Shown piece after piece: positions 1 through 5,054 of a stretch of DNA of 34,285 nt. The stretch is from IMG/VR virus record IMGVR_UViG_3300025322_000099, positions 1 to 34,285 of that record. The stretch is one strand, 5' to 3'. The position numbers and the translations under genes were made by a program. A model generated the notes under the pieces. It worked only from the letters and a program-made list of their open reading frames with translations. It did not search any database and was not told the origin of the DNA. The stretch comes from a virus. The stretch's first letter is position 1; each line of letters opens with the position of its first letter.

Positions 1-87
1 CGGAAGTTCTTCTATTGCTTTGCGTTTATTTATAAAGTGTGCAGCGATTGCCACAAGTGCTTTAGTGTGATTATGTTTTTTACTCAT
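1..87 (-). CDS. Partial hypothetical protein, N-terminus only
   Basis: Only the first 29 codons are inside the window, and the gene runs off the left edge. The peptide is basic at its N-terminus (MSKKHNHTKALVAIAAHFIN) and continues with KRKAIEELP. The ATG is preceded by TAAACT, so the stop of the leader ORF from palindrome A lies three bases before this start codon, which suggests translational coupling. It is probably the gene of the next cassette of the array, because it starts about 55 bases after the core heptamer of site A, as the gene at 2753 does after site E. No function can be assigned from this fragment. Confidence 0.55.
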   Translation of the reverse strand, partial: MSKKHNHTKALVAIAAHFINKRKAIEELP

Positions 88-90
88 AGT

Positions 91-204
91 TTAAAGTTTA
101 ATACAAACAGCCGCCCCTTTTCTGAAAAAAAATACAGACAGGTAACATAGGGTTGCACGTTCGCTTCGCCAATTAAAAAATATGTCCTTGTTATTTTTTT
201 TCAT
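91..204 (-). other. Leader-like short ORF reading out of palindrome A
   Basis: A 37-codon frame starts with ATG in the AT-rich loop of palindrome A (beginning MKKNNKDIFF). It passes through the left arm and core box and stops at TAA three bases before the ATG of the partial gene at 87. The same layout (ATG in the loop, frame leaving through the arm) is seen in palindromes B, C, D and E. It may be a translated leader that helps expression of the adjoining cassette, or it may be chance. There is no sign of a protein family. Confidence 0.35.
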
Positions 205-243
205 TGTATATTTTTTAACTGCGGCAACCCTCGTCCGTTAGGC
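141..243. repeat. attC-like palindrome A (cassette boundary)
   Basis: The left box is GGTAAC at 141-146 and the right box is GTTAGGC at 237-243, a perfect GTTRRRY core. The inner arms GGGTTGC (150-156) and GCAACCC (224-230) are complementary, with further weak pairing. The loop is AT-rich and carries a minus-strand ATG at 204. The bases from 237 to 251 recur inverted at 893-907, at the other end of the next unit. Built like an integron attC site, but no integrase is visible. Confidence 0.6.
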
Positions 244-261
244 GCAATGGCAGTGCATCCC

Positions 262-957
262 TCAAAACAATGTGAGTTGCGATACAAAGTCATTAAAACG
301 CTTTTCTTGTCCATCGTAATAATCTTTATCTATTTCAAATCCTGTAAATTGTTTACCCGCCTTATGGCAAGCAATCCTGCTACTTCCACTCCCCACATGG
401 GTATCTAAAATCAAATTAGCCTCTGCTCCGTATTCGTGCAATAACCATTCATATAACGCAACTGGCTTTTGTGTTGGGTGTATTCTGTTTTCTGGTTGCT
501 GTTTCCTAAATCCGTTCCATGTCCATTTAAACTTTCTTACTGCAGTTTTGAATGATGTCCATGCCAACTCACCATCAGCAAAGTCCCCGTATTGGTCTTT
601 ATCCCAAAACACCCAACAACTGCTGTTTATCGGTATGCGTTCTATGAAATGGTTTGCTCCCCAAATAATTTGATTTTTAGATACCCTCATCAGTTCGCTA
701 AAATATTCGGGGCTTGGTGCTTCGTTATCCCAATCGCCTCCCTTATATTTTTTTTGCGAATGATGTCTGCTCTGCATCCTTTTCTCATTAGCCTCTCCAA
801 TGCCATAAGGCGGGTCAACAATAGCCAAGTCAAAGTGATTATCAGAAAAGCGTTTTAATGCCTCTACGCAATCCTCATTGAACACCTGTGAAGCCACTGC
901 GCCTAACACCGTATTGGCAAAAGGCGGGCATTGTGCTGTATTTAAAGTTTTGTCCAT
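262..957 (-). CDS. Beta-class DNA N4/N6 methyltransferase in a cassette
   Basis: A 231-aa SAM-dependent DNA methyltransferase that would methylate the amino group of adenine or cytosine. The catalytic motif DPPYGIG (residues about 48-54) comes first, and the SAM-binding motif THVGSGSS follows near residue 187, which is the beta-class order. The family signature HPTQKPVALYEWLL sits between them. The first 20 residues are encoded by the loop and arm of palindrome B. A GTG at 897 (V21), three bases after the core heptamer, could be the ancestral start, giving ASQVFNEDCVEALKRF, closer to a normal family N-terminus. It is alone in its unit, between palindromes A and B. Likely roles are protecting phage DNA from host restriction or regulation. 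Family assignment is firm; target base and start are open. Confidence 0.9.
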   Translation of the reverse strand: MDKTLNTAQCPPFANTVLGAVASQVFNEDCVEALKRFSDNHFDLAIVDPPYGIGEANEKRMQSRHHSQKKYKGGDWDNEAPSPEYFSELMRVSKNQIIWGANHFIERIPINSSCWVFWDKDQYGDFADGELAWTSFKTAVRKFKWTWNGFRKQQPENRIHPTQKPVALYEWLLHEYGAEANLILDTHVGSGSSRIACHKAGKQFTGFEIDKDYYDGQEKRFNDFVSQLTLF

Positions 958-1030
958 CTAATTAACATTTGTGGTTTAACAATCATTTGTGCTTCTAATC
1001 CCGCCCTTCGCCAATACTTTTTCGTTAAAT
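901..1030. repeat. attC-like palindrome B (cassette boundary)
   Basis: The left box is GCCTAAC (901-907) and the right box is GTTAAAT (1024-1030), matching RYYYAAC and GTTRRRY exactly. The inner arms at 911-928 and 1000-1017 pair at 16 of 18 positions (GTATTGGC...GGCGGG). The 71-base loop holds the ATG of the methyltransferase. The bases at 893-907 are an inverted copy (14 of 15) of the start of the same unit at 237-251. This is the best-formed site of the array. Confidence 0.75.
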
Positions 1031-1086
1031 GCAAGCTGCCCGCGCTAATACAAGCAGCCGTAGACAGCAGACAATAAAATAAGATA

Positions 1087-1638
1087 ATGGACGACAAAGA
1101 TTTACTTAGCTTTTGGAAAATTCTTGTTGATAATAAGGACAAACAATTGACAGAAACCGAATTGACCAACTTGACAAAAGGGACAATGACACATATAGTG
1201 AAAAATGATTGTTGGTCATATTTAAATGAAAAACAATATTTTAAACAAGTTTTAGATATACAATTAGAAGACATTGGAGTAGATAAATATTTTGAATATG
1301 AAAAAGAAATTAAGCAAATAGAAAAGGACGAAAAAGTAAAACGAGAAAAATTATACCATGACGCAAAAGTGTCAAGATGGAAAGCTAATCTATTATTGCC
1401 GACTTTTATTTTATCTCTCATTGGAGGAGGAAAAGCAATTTATGATATAACCATTGCACAAATAGACAAGCATAGCACAGACAACCAATCACCGACCATA
1501 GCCCAATCGCAAAGTACCATCCATTCGACAGACAGGGCACAATCCCGGACGGTTCATTTCGGACAGACCACACATATTTCCAAAACAGATACTCCTCAGA
1601 CAAATACGCACGACACTTTAACCAACGACAAGAAATGA
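1087..1638 (+). CDS. Single-pass membrane protein, cassette gene on the opposite strand
   Basis: This is the only supported plus-strand gene. The 183-aa product has an acidic/basic N-terminal half (residues about 1-95, with a KEIKQIEKDEKVKREKL helix likely to be coiled coil). One hydrophobic segment follows (LLLPTFILSLIGG, about 102-114), then a Ser/Thr/Gln/His-rich low-complexity tail of about 60 residues. I do not recognise the family. The gene fills its own unit between palindromes B and C. The unit ends carry a perfect 12-base inverted repeat (GCTGCCCGCGCT at 1035-1046 and its complement at 1644-1655), and the stop codon lies five bases before the second copy. The tail is unusual in base composition and may be degenerate coding sequence. 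An immunity or superinfection role would be a guess. Confidence 0.65.
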   Translation: MDDKDLLSFWKILVDNKDKQLTETELTNLTKGTMTHIVKNDCWSYLNEKQYFKQVLDIQLEDIGVDKYFEYEKEIKQIEKDEKVKREKLYHDAKVSRWKANLLLPTFILSLIGGGKAIYDITIAQIDKHSTDNQSPTIAQSQSTIHSTDRAQSRTVHFGQTTHISKTDTPQTNTHDTLTNDKK

Positions 1639-1660
1639 AAGACAGCGCGGGCAGCCAGAC

Positions 1661-1792
1661 ATTTAACAGCGGCTTGCTTCTATGCGGGCTGACGTTTTGA
1701 TTTGATAATTTGTTTTTCATAGTTTATTTTTAATTCGTTAGACAATTTAGTTTTCAAAATCCCGCACAAAAGCAAGCCGCAAAACGTTATGC
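1661..1792. repeat. attC-like palindrome C (cassette boundary)
   Basis: The left box is ATTTAAC (1661-1667) and the right box is GTTATGC (1786-1792, one base off GTTRRRY). The inner arms 1669-1688 and 1761-1780 pair at 18 of 20 positions (GCGGCTTGCTT...GCGGG). ATTTAAC is the complement of the first bases of its own unit (GTTAAAT at 1024), as expected for a cassette that closes into a circle. The loop contains a minus-strand AAACTATG at about 1720 that opens a leader-like frame. Confidence 0.75.
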
Positions 1793-2122
1793 TCAATGGC
1801 TGGCAGGTGGTTTGCCTCCAACTATCGAGATAATTTTTTTGCCGTCACATACATCACAAGCATGGCTCATTTGTGAACTCATCCATCCTTGTTGGTCGCC
1901 AGCAATGTATGGTGGCTTATTCATAATTCCTTGCCCATTACATTTCGGACACGCCTGCCAGCCACTAAGCATAACAGGGGCTTGGACAAGATTTTCACTT
2001 GCTCTGAGTGTGCTATTCAAAACTTTGTTGCATTGGATTAACATTTCTGCAAGTTTTTTTTTTTGCTCTTTCATATACATAGCCATTTTTTCTTCATCTG
2101 TTTGTTTTATTATCTGCATCAT
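1793..2122 (-). CDS. Small CxxC-CxxC Zn-finger protein of phage type, cassette gene
   Basis: The 109-aa product has an N-terminal charged helical part (EEKMAMYMKEQKKKLAEML) and a C-terminal double CxxC module: CPKCNGQG at residues 58-65 and CDVCDGKK at 89-96, which resembles DnaJ-type zinc-binding CxxCxGxG repeats. Such small zinc proteins occur in phages with unknown function. The ATG at 2122 lies in the loop of palindrome D. A second ATG at 1972 is part of the core heptamer GTTATGC itself and would give a 59-aa protein made of the zinc module only. The gene fills the unit between palindromes C and D, and D is partly inside the coding sequence. I see two N-termini as possible; the zinc module is clear. 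Confidence 0.75.
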   Translation of the reverse strand: MMQIIKQTDEEKMAMYMKEQKKKLAEMLIQCNKVLNSTLRASENLVQAPVMLSGWQACPKCNGQGIMNKPPYIAGDQQGWMSSQMSHACDVCDGKKIISIVGGKPPASH

Positions 2123-2186
2123 ATTTTTTTAGTTTAGTGTTCTATTTCCGCAAGTGAAAACCTCGCCAAGCCCCGAACCGTTATTG
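1969..2186. repeat. attC-like palindrome D (long, overlaps coding sequence)
   Basis: The left box is GCATAAC (1969-1975) and the right box is GTTATTG (2180-2186). The inner arms are 1977-2001 and 2151-2174: GGGGCTTGG and TTTTCACTTG are matched exactly and joined by a short mismatched stretch. The loop is about 150 bases and encodes the N-terminus of the Zn-finger protein. The 25 bases 1951-1975 are an inverted copy (21 of 25) of 1786-1810 at the other end of the unit. Site D is the longest of the five. Confidence 0.65.
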
Positions 2187-2222
2187 GCAAATGCAAATGG
2201 GCAACAGCCAATACAAACACCA

Positions 2223-2753
2223 TCAATATTTTATGCTTTCGTTCCAACATATTATTTGTCCTTCAAACGGCTTGTTAAACCAATGATGTAATTGTATAGT
2301 TGTCAATCCGTCATTCTTTGCCAATTTTTGTAATTTACCATTGCCGATAATTTGCTCTCCAATTATTGCAAATGTTTTTCCACTTACACAAATAGTTTTT
2401 ATTCCGTAATCATTAATACTAACCTCAATGTCCCAAATCTTTTTTATCTCAATGTCTGGAGCAATAACTATCTGTTTGCTTTTATATGGCTTATCGCTCC
2501 AAACTCTCGGAGAAAATTTATCTCCAACTTTCCAACGCCTTCCATCTCTTATTGTATGGTGCTTCTTATCGGCAATAGAATGATTTAATGGTATTACATA
2601 AGAAGTATTTTTTCCATCTGGGTCTATTGCATCAGACCAATCTCCACTTTTTTCATAAAGCGAATTATATAATTGCTCTACAAAATATGTTTCATTTCCT
2701 TTTTCGGGATGATAAGAAGGAAATTTTCTGCTAAATGTTATTACTCTTGCCAT
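2223..2753 (-). CDS. ASCH-like phage hypothetical protein, cassette gene
   Basis: A 176-aa soluble protein whose middle part, KKHHTIRDGRRWKVGDKFSP (residues about 63-82) followed by RVWSDKPYKSKQIVIAPDI, resembles phage proteins of the ASCH/PUA-like type: a basic His-Thr-Ile-Arg turn, then WKVGDK, then W-x-x-KPY-x-SKQ. ASCH domains are predicted RNA-binding folds, and the function of the phage versions is unknown. The start at 2753 is preceded by the leader AAAAACTAAAATACA. It is alone in its unit between palindromes D and E, 52 bases downstream of site E in the reading direction. The family call rests on motif memory, not on a search. Confidence 0.7.
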   Translation of the reverse strand: MARVITFSRKFPSYHPEKGNETYFVEQLYNSLYEKSGDWSDAIDPDGKNTSYVIPLNHSIADKKHHTIRDGRRWKVGDKFSPRVWSDKPYKSKQIVIAPDIEIKKIWDIEVSINDYGIKTICVSGKTFAIIGEQIIGNGKLQKLAKNDGLTTIQLHHWFNKPFEGQIICWNESIKY

Positions 2754-2774
2754 TGTATTTTAGTTTTTAATATT

Positions 2775-2873
2775 TCAATCCAAGCAGCCGCCCATTTGCA
2801 TCAGCCAATAACAAGGGCTTGCCAAAAGCGGGTATTTTCTGTTACGGTTATTATTGATTTTAATTGATTTCAT
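2775..2873 (-). other. Leader-like short ORF reading out of palindrome E
   Basis: A 32-codon frame begins at ATG 2873 in the loop of palindrome E (MKSIKINNNRNRKYPLLASP), crosses the left arm and core box, and stops at TGA 2775, 21 bases before the ATG of the downstream gene. A TAAATTTG (2886-2879), resembling the Bacteroidota -7 element, lies just upstream of it without a clear TTG at the usual distance. It is parallel in design to the frames leaving palindromes A-D. It may be a translated leader; coding status is unproven. Confidence 0.35.
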
Positions 2874-2927
2874 TACTACAAATTTACCTCTGTTTTCCCG
2901 CCTTCGGTTAGCCCCGAAATGTTATTT
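2806..2927. repeat. attC-like palindrome E (cassette boundary)
   Basis: The left box is CAATAAC (2806-2812) and the right box is GTTATTT (2921-2927). The inner arms 2814-2832 and 2897-2915 pair at about 14 of 19 positions (GGGCT...CC.AA.GCGGG). The bases 2790-2812 are an inverted copy (21 of 23) of 2180-2202 at the other end of the unit. The loop holds a minus-strand ATG and a TAAATTTG. Confidence 0.65.
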
Positions 2928-2971
2928 GCAATTTGTCTTTAGCTACTTGGCTAGCAGCCAACAGCCCATAC

Positions 2972-3160
2972 TCATTGCACTTCCATGTTAAGTTTATAGA
3001 TATGTTTCATTACTGCCATCGTTACTTCTTTTAAGGTTTTTTCGTCAATAGATATTTTCTTCTTCGTCAGGTGGTCGGAAATTACTTTTTCCATTTCGGG
3101 ATTCTCTATTGGTATTCCCGAAATTTCCACATTATAGTTTACTACTGGCATTTCAACCAT
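2972..3160 (-). CDS. Small hypothetical protein (62 aa)
   Basis: A short acidic/basic protein: MVEMPVVNYNVEISGIPIEN followed by a helical C-terminal part with DHLTKKKISIDEKTLKEV. There are no membrane segments or recognised motifs. It overlaps the end of the upstream gene (3142-3390) by 19 bases in another frame, so the two are probably translationally coupled. It is the last gene before palindrome E in the reading direction and forms, with the two genes above it, a three-gene group. I do not recognise the family. Confidence 0.5.
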   Translation of the reverse strand: MVEMPVVNYNVEISGIPIENPEMEKVISDHLTKKKISIDEKTLKEVTMAVMKHIYKLNMEVQ

Positions 3161-3390
3161 TTTATTACTGCCAACAAATTATATTCGTTTCTTCCTCCCG
3201 AATATATATTGATGTCGTTTTGTGTTTTCGTCTGTGCTTCAAGGCAATAAACATTCACCCTTTCATCAACGATGATATGTAGCCCTTTCAAAAATGGGTG
3301 TTTAAAATTCTTTTGCCAATAGAAATATTTTTTATCTACTGCGTCAGGATGAACTTTTCTAAATCCGAGTTGTTTGAGTTTTTGTTCCAT
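3142..3390 (-). CDS. Small hypothetical protein (82 aa)
   Basis: An 82-aa protein with a basic N-terminal half (MEQKLKQLGFRKVHPDAVDK, then KKYFYWQKNFKHPF) and a C-terminal GGRNEYNLLAVIKWLKCQ. The Phe/Tyr/Trp content and alternating pattern suggest a small mixed alpha/beta fold. The start codon overlaps the stop of the preceding gene by one base (TAATG), a typical sign of coupled translation in a phage operon. I do not recognise the function. Confidence 0.55.
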   Translation of the reverse strand: MEQKLKQLGFRKVHPDAVDKKYFYWQKNFKHPFLKGLHIIVDERVNVYCLEAQTKTQNDINIYSGGRNEYNLLAVIKWLKCQ

Positions 3391-3611
3391 TATGTTATGT
3401 TTAAAGGTTTATTTCTGAAAATATTACAAAGTTCATCACAGTATTTTTTATCCTTACAAATTTCGGTTTGGGTAATCCCCTCTATGTATTTTGCTATCTC
3501 ACTTACCGACATATTCCGAATATCAATAAGAGGTATTTTTAACAGCCGCCCATTTGCAGCCAGACCGTTAACAGCAGCCTTGTCGCTATTAAAATTTATC
3601 TCTTTCTGCAT
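3390..3611 (-). CDS. Small hypothetical protein whose N-terminus crosses a half-site
   Basis: The frame gives 73 aa. Residues about 14-23 (AVNGLAANGR) are encoded by sequence that matches the outer part of the cassette sites (16 bases at 3543-3558 are identical to 2785-2800), so the frame runs through a degenerate attC-like half-site as the methyltransferase and Zn-finger frames do. A second ATG at 3512 gives MSVSEIAKYIEGITQTEICK and a 40-aa product that lacks this part. It starts 61 bases after the core-like GTTAAC, similar to the spacing at site E. The function is unknown and the start uncertain. Confidence 0.45.
   Translation of the reverse strand: MQKEINFNSDKAAVNGLAANGRLLKIPLIDIRNMSVSEIAKYIEGITQTEICKDKKYCDELCNIFRNKPLNIT
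3541..3572. repeat. attC-like half-site F at the border of the array
   Basis: It contains CAGCCGCCCATTTGCA (3543-3558), identical to 2785-2800 next to site E, then GCCAGACCGTTAAC, close to GCCAGACATTTAAC of site C. The complement begins with the core-like GTTAACG. I could not find a matching right arm in the following 100 bases, so the site looks truncated where the array meets the phage genes. Confidence 0.45.
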
Positions 3612-3637
3612 AGTCTTTATTGCTCATAGTTTTCTTT

Positions 3638-4120
3638 TTAATCAAACTTCAAATAAAGCGTTTCGCTGTAATATTTAATTACCGGCGGTGAAATTATCTC
3701 GCCGGTGTCCACATCAGCCATTTCTTTTTTCAACCCTTTTAAAAATTCCTCTCGCTCTTTTAATTTTTCTTTTACTTCATTCCATATTTTATCATTAGAA
3801 TAATCAAATGTTCGTTTGCCTCCAACTACTGATACATGAACGCCATGTACCTTCTCTCCTGATTTTGCCAATTTTTCTCCTTCTATCAAAGCAAGAGGTT
3901 TAAGGCGGTCAAGAGCTATCTCTAATGCTTTCTCGATATTTCTTAAGCGAATAAAGGCATCTAAAGGGTTTTCCGCGCCTTCATTCACCTTTGCAGTAAA
4001 TCTGTCAGCCATAGCAATCTGTGTGCTTTTGGAAAAGGTTTCTGCGATGGATGGCAAACCCTCCGCCTGTGTCATTTCCTGCTCACGCATTTCCATAAAT
4101 ATTTCTTTTGACGCTCCCAT
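3638..4120 (-). CDS. Conserved-type phage protein of unknown function
   Basis: A 160-aa soluble protein. The N-terminal third is Met/Glu-rich helix. The middle (residues about 60-75, RNIEKALEIALDRLKPLA) is helical, followed by GEKVHGVHVSVVGGKRTFDY and a coiled-coil stretch NEVKEKLKEREEFLKGLKKE. The C-terminus has DTGEIISPPVIKYYSETLYL. The arrangement (HG-strand-DYS-REEFLK-TGE..PP) is one I associate with phage proteins found beside ssDNA-binding proteins, but no biochemical role is known to me. It follows the SSB-like gene with a 74-base gap that holds a hairpin. There are no catalytic motifs. Confidence 0.7.
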   Translation of the reverse strand: MGASKEIFMEMREQEMTQAEGLPSIAETFSKSTQIAMADRFTAKVNEGAENPLDAFIRLRNIEKALEIALDRLKPLALIEGEKLAKSGEKVHGVHVSVVGGKRTFDYSNDKIWNEVKEKLKEREEFLKGLKKEMADVDTGEIISPPVIKYYSETLYLKFD

Positions 4121-4138
4121 ATTTTTTAGTTTTATTTG

Positions 4139-4182
4139 CTCCCTTTGTTCCGTTTGATGGTACGCCTGATGCGCAAGGGGAG
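4139..4182 (-). other. Hairpin between the SSB-like gene and the next gene
   Basis: CTCCCTTTG (4139-4147) pairs with CAAGGGGAG (4174-4182) through nine pairs including one G-U, with a 26-base loop. It lies just after the stop of the SSB-like gene, so it could stabilise that mRNA end or reduce read-through. There is no strong U-tract, so a true terminator is not shown. Confidence 0.35.
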
Positions 4183-4194
4183 TTATTGTCTGGA

Positions 4195-4734
4195 TTAAAA
4201 TGGCAAATCATTCAAAGGTGTTATTTGTCCATGATTTATAAAAGGGTCAGCCCCTTGATATAAAGCCCCCAAAAAGCATGGCTTGGCTTTAAATGCCTCT
4301 AATATCTCTGCATTAATCGGCTTATGCGGAACAGGATTAATGGTATATTCCGTGTCCATGCCATCACCCTCCTTAATTACTTTGATGTCATAAGAGAACG
4401 GATTACCCCAGTCAGCGTCTTTTGCCAACTGTTCAATAGCTGATTGAACGCTCTTTTGTGTTATTTCGAGAATTTGAATTTCTTCTTTTAAATAGTTCCA
4501 TACTATCATAGCCCAGAAGTGCTTTATTGGTTTGTTAGCATCAACTGGTTTGTCCGGCTTTGCACTCATTGAAAAGCGGAGTGGCTTTTTATCTTGCCAA
4601 TCTAACCATCCCATCATAGGGCGTGATAGGATGCGAAATTTGTTTTCGCCTTTCTCAAATTTCATGTAGTTTGAGTTTCCTTTTGGCGCGACATAATTGT
4701 CTGGCAAAAAGTCATTTGTTTGATTTTGTCTCAT
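4195..4734 (-). CDS. Probable phage single-stranded DNA-binding protein
   Basis: A 179-aa protein. The N-terminal part (residues about 23-45: YMKFEKGENKFRILSRPMMG) has the pattern of phage-encoded ssDNA-binding proteins, followed by an aromatic-rich beta region (HFWAMIVWNYLKEEIQILEI) and WGNPFSYDIKVIKEGDG near 110-130. The protein ends with NDLPF, which resembles the SSB C-terminal tip (acidic residues then D-I/L-P-F) that recruits replication partners. I infer coating of ssDNA during replication or recombination. It stands after a 123-base leader with a long hairpin (4791-4859). The assignment is by pattern only; an unrelated OB-fold protein is possible. Confidence 0.6.
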   Translation of the reverse strand: MRQNQTNDFLPDNYVAPKGNSNYMKFEKGENKFRILSRPMMGWLDWQDKKPLRFSMSAKPDKPVDANKPIKHFWAMIVWNYLKEEIQILEITQKSVQSAIEQLAKDADWGNPFSYDIKVIKEGDGMDTEYTINPVPHKPINAEILEAFKAKPCFLGALYQGADPFINHGQITPLNDLPF

Positions 4735-4790
4735 TTGGTTTGTTGGGTTTAATTGTTATTGTTTATTGGTTTGATTTTTATTATTAATAA

Positions 4791-4859
4791 AATATCCAAT
4801 CGCCTTCCATACGTTCCGGCTTGTTTCAGAGAGACCACGAGGGGTTCTGACTGGATATT
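4791..4859 (-). ncRNA. Candidate structured leader RNA upstream of the SSB-like gene
   Basis: AATATCCAATC (4791-4801) pairs with GACTGGATATT (4849-4859) at 10 of 11 positions and closes a 47-base internal region with further possible short pairings (ACC/GGT, CAGA/TCTG). It directly follows the stop codon of the 59-aa gene and precedes the SSB-like gene by 57 bases. It could be a cis-regulatory RNA or protein-binding site. I recognise no known riboswitch class. Confidence 0.3.
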
Positions 4860-5037
4860 AATTTTTGTTTTCAACTTCGTTCAGAGATTGTTTTAATGAT
4901 TCAAATTGCTTTTTTGCATAATCCACCGCCGTTTGTTTTATAAACAATTCAAGTTCTTCAAATCCTAAAACTGTATCTTCTGCATATCTTGAAAGAATTT
5001 TTATTAATTCTTTTCGGTTTACTTCGGGGCGTTTCAT
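4858..5037 (-). CDS. Small hypothetical protein (59 aa)
   Basis: A short gene that fills the gap between the SSB-like gene and the 78-aa gene. The product begins MKRPEVNRKELIKILSRYAE and continues with DTVLGFEELELFIKQ, then a Lys/Glu-rich helix and the end SLNEVENKN. It is predicted to be all-helical and soluble. It reads from the same strand as its neighbours, and no competing frame occupies the interval. The function is not recognised, and a DNA-binding or adaptor role would be speculative. The coding call rests on codon-like amino acid composition, the clean ATG and the fit between neighbours. Confidence 0.6.
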   Translation of the reverse strand: MKRPEVNRKELIKILSRYAEDTVLGFEELELFIKQTAVDYAKKQFESLKQSLNEVENKN

Positions 5038-5054
5038 AGATTTATTTATTAGTG

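Noticed and set aside
592-858. Plus-strand frame of 88 codons within the methyltransferase gene
   Set aside because: Shadow frame opposite a gene with clear catalytic motifs; low-complexity hydrophobic translation.
942-1421. Open frame on the minus strand opposite the membrane-protein gene (159 codons)
   Set aside because: It is antisense to the plus-strand gene at 1087-1638, and its product is Cys/Phe/Ser-rich as frames opposite real genes often are.
1418-1720. Minus-strand frame of 100 codons starting in the loop of palindrome C
   Set aside because: Only its first codons (leader-like) are of interest. The rest lies antisense to the C-terminus of the plus-strand gene and does not look like protein.
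131-2927. CRISPR array
   Set aside because: The repeats are palindromic, differ in sequence, are separated by whole genes, and have no uniform spacer length, so they do not fit a CRISPR array.
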